This document shows positions 9,210 through 17,561 of a stretch of DNA of 64,000 bases, piece after piece. A program made the translations under genes and the position numbers. The DNA is taken from contig NZ_CANMRQ010000007.1 of NCBI RefSeq assembly GCF_947500325.1, positions 1 to 64,000 of the forward strand, read 5' to 3'. The notes under the pieces were generated by a model that saw nothing but the letters and a program-made list of their open reading frames with translations, did no database searches and was not told the origin of the DNA. Source of the stretch: an uncultured Lacinutrix sp. (GTDB taxonomy: Bacteria; Bacteroidota; Bacteroidia; Flavobacteriales; Flavobacteriaceae). The stretch's first letter is position 1. Each line of letters starts with the position of its first letter.

Positions 9210-9428
9210 ATGATAAAAAATAATTTCCTTACTAATGTTTCAAAAAAAACAGTATTGATTTTTGTTTCTTTATGGGCAATAGGTTCTTGTTTATCGATTT
9301 TAGCAATGACTAATCTTTTTACTGAGTCTATTCTTCAAAATAAATATAGTACGATGCTTTTACTATTAGGACTTTCCACAGCCGCAGTTGCTAAGCTAGT
9401 TTCTAATTATTTTAGTAATAGGAAATAA
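9210..9428 (+). CDS. small hypothetical membrane protein
   Basis: A 72-aa protein with two hydrophobic segments (about 14-34 and 46-66), a basic N-terminus and a C-terminal NYFSNRK. It follows the FabH-like gene by 89 bp and is closed by a strong hairpin terminator 26 bp downstream, which supports it being a real gene. No family recognised. Confidence 0.6.
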   Translation: MIKNNFLTNVSKKTVLIFVSLWAIGSCLSILAMTNLFTESILQNKYSTMLLLLGLSTAAVAKLVSNYFSNRK

Positions 9429-9453
9429 TACATTGAGTATCCTTTTATAAAAT

Positions 9454-9485
9454 AGAAAGCCTGAAACTTTAGTTTCAGGCTTTCT
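9454..9485 (+). terminator. terminator after the 72-aa protein gene
   Basis: A perfect stem AGAAAGCCTGAAACT / AGTTTCAGGCTTTCT with a 2-nt loop. The T tract is short. Confidence 0.8.
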
Positions 9486-9697
9486 TGCTATTAATCATAT
9501 AAACTTAACGTGTTTACGAACGTTTTAATGGAAGACTAATTCAAATTAATGTATTCGTATACTTATGTTGTGTTTCTTATAAGACGAAAGAAAACTGTTT
9601 TTATTACACTGATTTTCAGTATTTAACATAATTTAACGTTGACATAAAAATATGTTAACATTCAATAACATTTGTTAGTTGTGGTTATATAAAAGCA

Positions 9698-9728
9698 AAA
9701 ACCCAAAACTTATAAAGTTCTGGGTTTT
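9698..9728 (-). terminator. terminator after the TonB-dependent receptor gene
   Basis: AAAACCCAAAACTT, a 3-nt loop and AAGTTCTGGGTTTT form a stem with one mismatch. On the - strand it ends in TTTTTG, about 80 bp beyond the receptor's stop codon. Confidence 0.7.
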
Positions 9729-9807
9729 CTTGTTTAATAACCTAACATTAACACTAACCATCAACTATTACGTAGGTTATTAACACTAATTAGTACTGTT
9801 GTAATTT

Positions 9808-12285
9808 TTATATAAATCCGCCTCCAGATTTTTCATCATTATCTCTAGATTTTCTTGATTTTGCACGATATTTTCCACCTCCAAATCTATAATTCAAGCC
9901 TAAGAAAATATTTTGATTTTCCCATCTAAAAGCTCCAGTTTGTCTAAATGGGTTTTGTCCTTCAAATCCAAATTGCATTGTATTGAAAACGTCACTATAA
10001 TTTAAACTTAAAGATCCTTTTCCTTTAGCGAAACTTTTTCTAGCCCCAACATTTACAAAATACATTGGGTTGGTTTCAAACTGAATGCCTTTATTTTTAG
10101 CACGATACATTGCAAATAATGAAAATGATAATGTCTTGTTTACTTTGAAATTATTAAAGGCTCTAAAATTCCATGCTACGTTATCTACTTCTACTTCACT
10201 TCTTATAATATCATTAACTGTAGCATCTTCTAATGGTACATCTATACGTTCTGTAATACCAGTTTGCGTTTGCGAAAATAAATCGAAACTAGCATTAATA
10301 CTCCACCATTTTGTTGGCCTGTAATTACTTGATAATTCTATACCATATGCAGATGTATTATCGAAATTATCATTTGTAAGAATTAAACGGCTTAAATCGG
10401 TTTGATCTACAAATACGGCTGTATTAATTTCGTCTTCAATAATTCTATAAAAAACACCGGCAGTAATACTTCCACTTTTTAATTGACGTGTATAATTAAC
10501 TTCTGCAGAGTTTGTGAATTGAGGTAATAAGTTTGGATTACCAAATTGAGAAATTAAAGGCGTGCTCCACTCTCTAATTGGATTTACTTGTCCAATACCT
10601 GGTCTATCTATTCTTCTACTATAACTAAATTGGTATGAATTTTTCTCTGAAGGATTATAGGTTAAAAATAATGAAGGATATACTTGAAAGTAATCATTTT
10701 CAAATGGTTGCGGCGTTGTAACATTTGTAGCTACTTCAGTTTCTAAAGCATTTGCTTCGACAGTTACAGTTTCTGCACGTAAGCCTAATTGATAAGTGAA
10801 TTTTTCTAATTTTTTACCATAAGTGGCATAAGCAGAAAAAATATTTCTTTCATAATCAAAATTTGTAGTTGGTATTTGTCTTATCATACCAGCTTCATTA
10901 AAGCTTAACCCAGTAGAAGAGAAATCAATATTAGTATCAAATAATCTAGCTTGTAATCCTAATTCTAATTTTGTCTCATCGTTTAATGGATTAACATAAT
11001 CTAAATTAACTGTTGTCCTGTTTCTTTCTGTATTAACTATATCTTCACGAGTAGGACTTAAAATTCCGGCGCCAGAGCTAAAAAAGTTTGCGTCTTCATC
11101 TTGAGCAAAGTCATTATAGTCGACTTCTAATTCAATATTATGCCCATCTTTAGCAAAATCTAATTTATAATTAAAATTGTATTGTCCAGAATTATTGTCA
11201 TTCTCGTTAAAAAAAGTTTGTGATTGATTAAACTCACTAGCATCATAAAATAATACATCAGTATCATTATTAGATTTAGAATCAAATGTGTTTTGATTAG
11301 TAAAGAAAGAAATAGTATTCTTATCGTTTAGATAATAATCTATACCAACTTTAAATAAGTGGTTTTTAGTGTTAGATAAGCCACTAAATAACTGTTCAGA
11401 ATTATCGTCTACTCTAAAAATGTTTCCTCTATTAGCATTTCTTGCAATATTATTACCATAGTTACCGTAAATATTAAATTTACCGTTTCTGTAATTTAAG
11501 TCTATTGAAGAATTGAACTTTGCATTAATATCGTAATTCAAACCTAGGTTTATACTACCATTAAATCCAATTTTAGCGTTCTTTTTCAAGATGATATTTA
11601 TTATACCACTCATACCTTCAGGGTTATATTTAGCCGAAGGATTTGTAATTAATTCAATACTTTTTATAGACGTAGAAGGGATTTGTTTTAATAATTGAGC
11701 AGCAGGAATGTTAGATAGCTTTCCGTCTACCATTACTCTTACGTTTTGATTACCTCTTAAGCTAATATTACCAGTTTGTTGATCTACACTTACACTTGGT
11801 AAGTTGTTCATGATATCACTAGCTGTGGGACCAGTCGTTGTTAAATCTTTACCAACAGTAATAACTTTTCTATCTACTTTTTGTTTAATAGTAGTGACTT
11901 CAGCAGTAATTTCTACTTCTCCTAAACTTGTTGCAGATTCAAATATTTTTACATTACCAAAGTCAATTCTATTATTTTCTTTATCAATTGTAATTTCTCT
12001 GCTAACAGTTTTATAGCCTAAATACTCTATGCTTACTTTGCTTTTGCCTTCAGGAATATCATTCATATAAAAAGTACCATTATCTTTAGTAATGCTACCA
12101 GTAATAATTTCGTTTTTTAAATTTCTTACCACTATATTCACATATGGTAAGGGTTCATTAAGTGTGCCGTCTAAAATAGTTCCTGTAATAATTCCAGATT
12201 TAAAGGCTGGTGCTTTTGTTACAGAAGTTTGTGCTTGTAATGAGAAGGAAAACATTAACAAGCAAATAATCATTAATTTTTTCAT
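9808..12285 (-). CDS. TonB-dependent outer-membrane receptor (outer membrane beta-barrel family)
   Basis: An 825-aa protein with a signal peptide (MKKLMIICLLMFSFSLQAQ). A carboxypeptidase-regulatory-like domain follows at about 33-120 (GTILDGTLNEPLPYVNIVV... YLGYKTVSREI), then a plug-like domain (130-230, with ISLRGNQNVRVMVDGK and YNPEGMSGIINIILKK), then a barrel to the end, which closes in a Gly/Lys-rich tail. In this phylum such receptors import bound nutrients or siderophores with TonB energy. No SusD-like partner is adjacent, so it is not a classic SusCD pair and the ligand is unknown. Its 5' leader contains a (TTGA)4 tract. Confidence 0.88.
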   Translation of the reverse strand: MKKLMIICLLMFSFSLQAQTSVTKAPAFKSGIITGTILDGTLNEPLPYVNIVVRNLKNEIITGSITKDNGTFYMNDIPEGKSKVSIEYLGYKTVSREITIDKENNRIDFGNVKIFESATSLGEVEITAEVTTIKQKVDRKVITVGKDLTTTGPTASDIMNNLPSVSVDQQTGNISLRGNQNVRVMVDGKLSNIPAAQLLKQIPSTSIKSIELITNPSAKYNPEGMSGIINIILKKNAKIGFNGSINLGLNYDINAKFNSSIDLNYRNGKFNIYGNYGNNIARNANRGNIFRVDDNSEQLFSGLSNTKNHLFKVGIDYYLNDKNTISFFTNQNTFDSKSNNDTDVLFYDASEFNQSQTFFNENDNNSGQYNFNYKLDFAKDGHNIELEVDYNDFAQDEDANFFSSGAGILSPTREDIVNTERNRTTVNLDYVNPLNDETKLELGLQARLFDTNIDFSSTGLSFNEAGMIRQIPTTNFDYERNIFSAYATYGKKLEKFTYQLGLRAETVTVEANALETEVATNVTTPQPFENDYFQVYPSLFLTYNPSEKNSYQFSYSRRIDRPGIGQVNPIREWSTPLISQFGNPNLLPQFTNSAEVNYTRQLKSGSITAGVFYRIIEDEINTAVFVDQTDLSRLILTNDNFDNTSAYGIELSSNYRPTKWWSINASFDLFSQTQTGITERIDVPLEDATVNDIIRSEVEVDNVAWNFRAFNNFKVNKTLSFSLFAMYRAKNKGIQFETNPMYFVNVGARKSFAKGKGSLSLNYSDVFNTMQFGFEGQNPFRQTGAFRWENQNIFLGLNYRFGGGKYRAKSRKSRDNDEKSGGGFI

Positions 12286-12296
12286 TAGGTTGATTT

Positions 12297-12312
12297 TTGA
12301 TTGATTGATTGA
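12297..12312. repeat. tetranucleotide repeat (TTGA)4 in a receptor leader
   Basis: Four tandem TTGA units lie 12-27 bp upstream of the ATG of the TonB-dependent receptor (TCAA on its coding strand), between start codon and promoter. Repeat number changes here could alter expression, but four units are few. Confidence 0.5.
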
Positions 12313-12419
12313 TTTTAATTGGTTTTAAGCATTGTGTTATATTAAAGACGCTTAATTTTATATTGTGTTACTATATTTAACAATCGTTAACACGTTTTTA
12401 ACATTTGTAAAAAAAATAG

Positions 12420-12788
12420 ATGAGTTTAAATAAGAAAACATTAGTAATTGGAGCATCAATAAAACCAGAGCGATACTCTAATATGGCTATTAGGAAGTTA
12501 GTAAATTATAAACATGATACTGTTGCTTTTGGAATGCGTAAAGGTGAAGAATATGGTGTTATAATAGATACAGAATTAAAACCATATAAAAATATAGATA
12601 CTGTAACTCTGTATTTAAATCCTACAAGGCAGAAATCATATTATAATTATATTATTTCCTTAAAACCTAAACGTGTTATTTTTAATCCAGGAACAGAAAA
12701 TCCTGAATTTTATAACCTTTTAAATGAAAATAAAATAGATTATGAAATAGCATGTACCTTAGTTTTGCTATCTACGAATCAGTACTAA
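12420..12788 (+). CDS. CoA-binding domain protein (CoA_binding_2 family)
   Basis: A 122-aa single Rossmann-like domain: LVIGASIKPERYSNMAIRKL at the N-terminus (nucleotide-binding loop), then VTLYLNPTRQ, then the conserved VIFNPGTENPEF. This matches the YccU-type CoA-binding proteins, whose role is not well defined. The 3' end overlaps the convergent transporter gene by 17 bp, so no separate terminator fits between them. Confidence 0.85.
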   Translation: MSLNKKTLVIGASIKPERYSNMAIRKLVNYKHDTVAFGMRKGEEYGVIIDTELKPYKNIDTVTLYLNPTRQKSYYNYIISLKPKRVIFNPGTENPEFYNLLNENKIDYEIACTLVLLSTNQY

Positions 12789-14235
12789 TAGTATTCTTCT
12801 TTGAGATAAATAATAACCCTAGAAATGTTATTAAACCATTAACTATTAATATTTCAAATCCAAATTTATAGCCGTTAAACAAAGTTTCAGAATACATATT
12901 CATTAGATATGATAATAATGGCGCAACAAGTGCAATAATCCAAACATATCTGTCTTTAATGTGTTTTTTAGTTAAAATACCAAAGGCAAATAAACCTAGT
13001 AATGGACCATAAGTATATCCGGCAGCTTTAAATAGTTCCCATATTACTGAGACGTCTGTAAAAATAGTATCAAACAAAACAATAACAATTACTAAAATAA
13101 AACTGAATAAAACATGTACACGTTTACGTAATTTCTTTTGTTCTTCTTGAGGTTTTTTGTCTAACTCTATAATGTCAATACAAAAAGATGTTGTTAAAGA
13201 AGTTAAAGCAGAATCTGCACTAGAATAAGCTGCTGCAATTAGACCTAAAAGAAAAAAGGCAGAAGTTGCTATTCCAATTTGCGGTAACATTGCTATCGCT
13301 GGGAATAAGTCATCTTTCTTAGCTGTAATACCATTTTGAGTAGCATATTGTGTAAGCATTAATCCTAATGCTAAGAATAAAATGTTTACAAAAACAAGTA
13401 CAACAGCAAACGAAATCATATTCTTTTGAGCTTCTTTGATATTTCGGCAGGTTAAGTTTTTTTGCATCATATCTTGATCTAAACCTGTCATTGTAATGGT
13501 AATAAAAATACCAGCTAAAAAGCTTTTCCAGAAGTATTGAGGATTGTTACCATCTCCAAAAAAGAAAACTTTACTTAAATCACTAGTCTTAACATTAGCA
13601 TATATTTCAGAAATACTATTTAAATCTAAAGCAGATGCTAAAAATGAAATAGTTACTATAACCGAAATAAGCATGAATAGCGTTTGTAAAGTGTCTGTAA
13701 AAATTATTGTTTTAATACCACCTTTAAAAGTATATAGCCAGATTAAAGCAATAGTAATTATTACAGTTATAGGAAATGGAATGTTAAATTGATCAAAAAC
13801 TAATAGTTGTAAAACTTTAGCAACTAAAAATAAACGAAAAGCAGCACCAACAGTTCTAGAGATAAGAAAAGCGACAGAGCCCGTTTTATAGCTAATAGTT
13901 CCAAAACGATCTCTTAAATAGGTGTAAATCGAAGTTAGATTTAAGCGATAATATAATGGCAATAAGACGTAGGCAATTATTAAATATCCTATAAAATAGC
14001 CAAGTACAACTTGAAAATACCCAAACTGTTTTGTTTCAACAGCACCAGGAACAGAAATAAAAGTTACACCAGATAGAGAGGCTCCAATCATACCAAAGGC
14101 TACTAAATACCATGGCGCAGATTTATTTGCTTTAAAAAAAGCGGCATTGGTATCTTCTTTTCCAGTGAAATAAGAAATAAGAATTAGGACTCCAAAATAA
14201 GCTGCAATAAGTAAAATTATTTGTGTTGCTGTCAT
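12772..14235 (-). CDS. sodium:solute symporter (SSS family)
   Basis: A 487-aa inner-membrane protein with about 13 hydrophobic segments. SSS hallmarks are GASLSGVTFISVPG near the N-terminus, RDRFGTISYKTGS, FTDTLQTLFMLISV, and the AAYSSADSALTSLTTSF motif around residues 335-350 that helps form the sodium site. The family uses the sodium gradient to import sugars, amino acids, vitamins or sialic acid. Nothing in the neighbours indicates a substrate. Confidence 0.92.
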   Translation of the reverse strand: MTATQIILLIAAYFGVLILISYFTGKEDTNAAFFKANKSAPWYLVAFGMIGASLSGVTFISVPGAVETKQFGYFQVVLGYFIGYLIIAYVLLPLYYRLNLTSIYTYLRDRFGTISYKTGSVAFLISRTVGAAFRLFLVAKVLQLLVFDQFNIPFPITVIITIALIWLYTFKGGIKTIIFTDTLQTLFMLISVIVTISFLASALDLNSISEIYANVKTSDLSKVFFFGDGNNPQYFWKSFLAGIFITITMTGLDQDMMQKNLTCRNIKEAQKNMISFAVVLVFVNILFLALGLMLTQYATQNGITAKKDDLFPAIAMLPQIGIATSAFFLLGLIAAAYSSADSALTSLTTSFCIDIIELDKKPQEEQKKLRKRVHVLFSFILVIVIVLFDTIFTDVSVIWELFKAAGYTYGPLLGLFAFGILTKKHIKDRYVWIIALVAPLLSYLMNMYSETLFNGYKFGFEILIVNGLITFLGLLFISKKNTISTDS

Positions 14236-14318
14236 GTTAATCGTTTTGTGATGTCCAAAATACGAATTACTTTAAAAGAAGGATAAACAAGTTGATAATA
14301 AATATTAAATTCGCAGCT

Positions 14319-14936
14319 ATGGAATTCTCTTCAAAACTTCTAGAAAATGCAGTAAATGAAATTTCGCAATTACCAGGTATAGGTAAGCGAACAGCTTTAC
14401 GTTTAGCTTTGCATTTATTGAAACAACCAAAAGAGCATACAAGTAATTTATCTCAAGCAATTACTAGTATGAGAGAGGATTTGAAATTTTGTAAATCTTG
14501 CCACAATATTAGTGATGTAGAATTATGCGAAATATGTTCTAATCCGTTAAGAAAAGTTGATGTTATTTGCGTTGTTGAAGATATTCGTGATGTAATGGCT
14601 ATAGAGAATACAGCGTCACATAAAGGGTTATATCATGTGCTTGGTGGAAAAATAAACCCAATTGAAGGTATAGGTCCACATGATTTAAATATTACTAGTT
14701 TAGTAAATAAGGTGAAAGCAGGAAATGTTAAAGAACTTATTTTTGCATTAAGCCCAACAATGGAAGGAGACACAACAAACTTTTATATTTTTAAACAATT
14801 ACAAGGCTTAGATGTTGAAACGTCTACTATTGCTCGTGGAATTGCCGTTGGAGATGAGTTAGAATACGCAGATGAAATTACCTTAGGGCGTAGTATCTTA
14901 AATCGCATTCCTTTTGAAACCTCATTAAAACAATAA
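14319..14936 (+). CDS. recR: recombination protein RecR
   Basis: A 205-aa protein acting with RecF/RecO to load RecA at gaps. It has the helix-hairpin-helix region ([17 protein letters not shown]), a C4 zinc finger ([16 protein letters not shown]) and a Toprim domain beginning [11 protein letters not shown]. The ATG at 14319 gives the family-like start [12 protein letters not shown]; a TTG nine codons upstream adds residues the family lacks. TAAATTCG, one mismatch from the -7 consensus, ends only 5 nt before the ATG, so the mRNA may be leaderless. Confidence 0.96.
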   Translation: MEFSSKLLENAVNEISQLPGIGKRTALRLALHLLKQPKEHTSNLSQAITSMREDLKFCKSCHNISDVELCEICSNPLRKVDVICVVEDIRDVMAIENTASHKGLYHVLGGKINPIEGIGPHDLNITSLVNKVKAGNVKELIFALSPTMEGDTTNFYIFKQLQGLDVETSTIARGIAVGDELEYADEITLGRSILNRIPFETSLKQ

Positions 14937-16040
14937 TTGCATTTGCAACTTTCAGTTATCATACTCAATTATAATGTGCGCAATTTTTTAGAGTTGTGTT
15001 TGCAAAGCGTTGAAGCTGCAGTTAAAGGTTTGGATGCAGAAATTATTGTAATAGACAACAATTCACAAGATGATAGTTGTGAAATGGTTAAAGAGAAATT
15101 TCCGAACATTAAGCTTATAGAAAATAAAAAGAATTTAGGATTTTCAAAAGGAAATAATATTGGAGTAACTCAGGCAAAAGGACAGTATTTATGTATATTA
15201 AATCCAGATACTGTTATTCCTGAATCTATTTTTAATAATCTTCATTATTTATCTACAATAATAAAAGATCACGGCATTTTTGGATGTAGATTAATTGATG
15301 GTAGAGGTACATATTTACCAGAAAGTAAGCGTAATGTTCCAACACCATTTATAGCAATTAAAAAAGCTTTAGGGTTTTCTAAAGAATATTATGCTAATCA
15401 TTTAACCGAAAAGGCATCAGGTTATGTATCGGTTTTTGTTGGTGCTTTTATGTATTTAAAACGTAATAAATATAATGAAGTTAATGGCTTTGATGAAGAC
15501 TATTTTATGTATGGAGAAGATATTGATTTGTCATACAAAATAGAACAATCTGATGTTAAAAACTACTATTATGGTAATAGCACTATTATTCATTATAAAG
15601 GAGAAAGTACTTTAAAAGATAAAGTGTATGCCAAACGCTTTTATGGTGCTATGCAAATTTTTTATAAAAAGCATTTTTCTAGAAATATAATATTTGATCT
15701 TTTAGTTTACTTAGGAATTAAAAGTGCAAAGTTTTTAAAAAGTAACTCGTTAGAAGAGAAAAAAACTATTGAAAGCTATGTGTTAATTTCAAATAAGAAT
15801 TATTTAAAGTTAGAACAGCAATTACAAAAACCTATAGAAGTACTTTTAGAGTATAAGGATATAAAGAAAAATACTGAAGTGATTTTAGATGCTAATTATC
15901 TTTCTTTTGAAACAATAATTAATATTATTTCAACTTCAGAAAAAAATAAAAATTTATCATTTAAAATCCTTCCAAAAAACGCTAATTTTATCATCGGAAG
16001 CAATTCGTCTAAAAGTAGAGGCGAAGTGGTAACCTTTTAA
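14937..16040 (+). CDS. GT2 family glycosyltransferase with TTG start
   Basis: A 367-aa cytoplasmic or membrane-bound sugar transferase. The GT-A N-terminus LSVIILNYNVRNFLELCLQS is followed by IIVIDNNSQDDS, LNPDTVIP (DxD-like) and the acceptor region GFDEDYFMYGEDIDLSYKI, as in rhamnosyltransferase-type GT2 proteins. There is no ATG before the conserved LSVIILNYN, so translation must begin at TTG 14937 or TTG 14943, directly after the recR TAA. That indicates translational coupling with recR. The last 100 residues have no recognised domain. Donor and acceptor are unknown. Confidence 0.88.
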   Translation: MHLQLSVIILNYNVRNFLELCLQSVEAAVKGLDAEIIVIDNNSQDDSCEMVKEKFPNIKLIENKKNLGFSKGNNIGVTQAKGQYLCILNPDTVIPESIFNNLHYLSTIIKDHGIFGCRLIDGRGTYLPESKRNVPTPFIAIKKALGFSKEYYANHLTEKASGYVSVFVGAFMYLKRNKYNEVNGFDEDYFMYGEDIDLSYKIEQSDVKNYYYGNSTIIHYKGESTLKDKVYAKRFYGAMQIFYKKHFSRNIIFDLLVYLGIKSAKFLKSNSLEEKKTIESYVLISNKNYLKLEQQLQKPIEVLLEYKDIKKNTEVILDANYLSFETIINIISTSEKNKNLSFKILPKNANFIIGSNSSKSRGEVVTF

Positions 16041-16109
16041 AAATCATTTTATTAAAAATTACGATTTCAAAATTATATTGAATAGTTAAATAAATAGGCT
16101 ATTTTTTAT

Positions 16110-16117
16110 TAATTTTG
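16110..16117 (+). promoter_or_regulatory. -7 element of the E2 gene
   Basis: TAATTTTG matches the Bacteroidota -7 consensus TAnnTTTG exactly and lies 37 bp before the ATG. I did not find a convincing -33 TTG at the right spacing. Confidence 0.45.
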
Positions 16118-16154
16118 CAATCTCAAAATATAAAAAGACACTATTTTTATCAAT

Positions 16155-17471
16155 ATGGCAAGATTTGAACTAAAATTACCGAAAATGGGAGAAAGCGTTG
16201 CAGAAGCAACGATTACATCTTGGTTAAAAGAAGTTGGAGAGACTATTGAAGCAGATGAAGCAGTTTTGGAAATTGCTACAGACAAAGTAGATAGCGAAGT
16301 ACCTAGTGAAGTTGATGGTGTTTTAGTTGAAATGCTATTTAATGTTGATGATGTTGTTCAAGTAGGACAAACAATTGCAGTTATAGAAACAGAAGGAGAA
16401 GGCAATACAGCTACCGAAGCTCCAAAAGAAGAAACTGTTGCAGTAGAAACACCAGCTGTTGCTGAGGTAGCACAAACTGTTGTTGCTGCAAAAGAAATTA
16501 CTGCTCCAATTAGTTCTAATGGCGATCGTTTTTATTCTCCATTAGTTAAAAATATGGCAAAAGCTGAAGGTATTGCTCAGGCTGAGTTAGATACTGTTCC
16601 TGGTACTGGAAAAGATGGACGTGTTACTAAGGCAGATATGCAAAGCTATTTAAAGACTAGAGGATCTCAACCAGTACAAGCTGCGGCTCCAGTTGCTAAA
16701 ACTATTTCAACTCCAGCAAAAGCAACACCTAAGAAAGAAGCTGCTCCTGTTGTTGCAAGTGGTGACGATGAGATTATAGAAATGACTAGAATGGGCAAAT
16801 TAATTGCGCATCATATGGTAGAAAGTGTACAAACAAGTGCACATGTTCAAAGTTTTATAGAAGCAGATGTTACCAATATTTGGAACTGGAGAAAGAAAGT
16901 TAAAAGTGATTTCATGAAACGTGAAGGAGAGAATTTAACCTTTACTCCAATTTTTATGGAAGCTGTTGCTAAAGCGTTACGAGATTATCCTATGATGAAT
17001 ATCTCTCTTCAAGGTGATACTATCATTAAAAAGAAAAATATAAATCTTGGTATGGCTGCAGCTTTACCAGATGGAAACTTAATTGTACCAGTTATTAAAA
17101 ATGCAGATCAGTTAAACCTTGTAGGGATGACTAAAGCTGTAAATGATTTAGCTGGACGTGCAAGAGATAATAAGTTAAAACCAGACGATATTCAAGGCGG
17201 AACATATACTGTTACAAATGTTGGTACATTTGGTAGTATTATGGGCACACCAATAATTAATCAACCGCAAGTAGGTATTTTAGCTTTAGGAGCTATACGA
17301 AAAGTACCAGCAGTTATAGAAACTCCAGATGGCGATTTTATTGGTATTCGTTACAAAATGTTTATGTCACATTCTTACGATCATCGTGTTGTAAATGGAG
17401 CACTTGGCGGACAGTTTGTAAAAGCAGTAAAAGATTATTTAGAAGCTTGGGATTCTAATCGCGAGATTTAA
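16155..17471 (+). CDS. 2-oxoacid dehydrogenase E2 (dihydrolipoyl acyltransferase)
   Basis: A 438-aa core subunit of a 2-oxoacid dehydrogenase complex. It has a lipoyl domain at 1-77 with the lipoylated K44 in EIATDKVDSEV, a charged/Ala-rich linker, an E3/E1-binding domain at about 125-163 (FYSPLVKNMAKAEGI...GRVTKADM), and a C-terminal acyltransferase domain from about 205. The active-site motif reads SYDHRVVNG (H410...N414), where the family usually has DHRxxDG, so the Asp is replaced by Asn. One lipoyl domain and no neighbouring E1/E3 suggests a branched-chain-type E2, but substrate class is not certain. Confidence 0.92.
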   Translation: MARFELKLPKMGESVAEATITSWLKEVGETIEADEAVLEIATDKVDSEVPSEVDGVLVEMLFNVDDVVQVGQTIAVIETEGEGNTATEAPKEETVAVETPAVAEVAQTVVAAKEITAPISSNGDRFYSPLVKNMAKAEGIAQAELDTVPGTGKDGRVTKADMQSYLKTRGSQPVQAAAPVAKTISTPAKATPKKEAAPVVASGDDEIIEMTRMGKLIAHHMVESVQTSAHVQSFIEADVTNIWNWRKKVKSDFMKREGENLTFTPIFMEAVAKALRDYPMMNISLQGDTIIKKKNINLGMAAALPDGNLIVPVIKNADQLNLVGMTKAVNDLAGRARDNKLKPDDIQGGTYTVTNVGTFGSIMGTPIINQPQVGILALGAIRKVPAVIETPDGDFIGIRYKMFMSHSYDHRVVNGALGGQFVKAVKDYLEAWDSNREI

Positions 17472-17502
17472 TTATCTTATTTAAGACTATATTATAATTA
17501 AT

Positions 17503-17534
17503 AAAAAAGCACAGTTTTAAAACTGTGCTTTTTT
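17503..17534 (+). terminator. bidirectional terminator between E2 and serine hydrolase genes
   Basis: A perfect stem AAAAAAGCACAGTTTT / AAAACTGTGCTTTTTT with no spare loop bases beyond the centre. It serves the E2 gene and, on the other strand, the convergent serine hydrolase gene. Confidence 0.9.
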
Positions 17535-17561
17535 ATTGAATCTACTCTTTGTAATAACCAC

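Larger units (their letters stand above)
9429..9807. other. 379-bp intergenic region
   Basis: It lies between convergent genes. It holds two intrinsic terminators, one for each side (9454-9485 and 9698-9728). Between them (9486-9697) I see only AT-rich sequence, including the short palindrome ATGTTAACAT, and no ORF or RNA gene. Confidence 0.7.
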
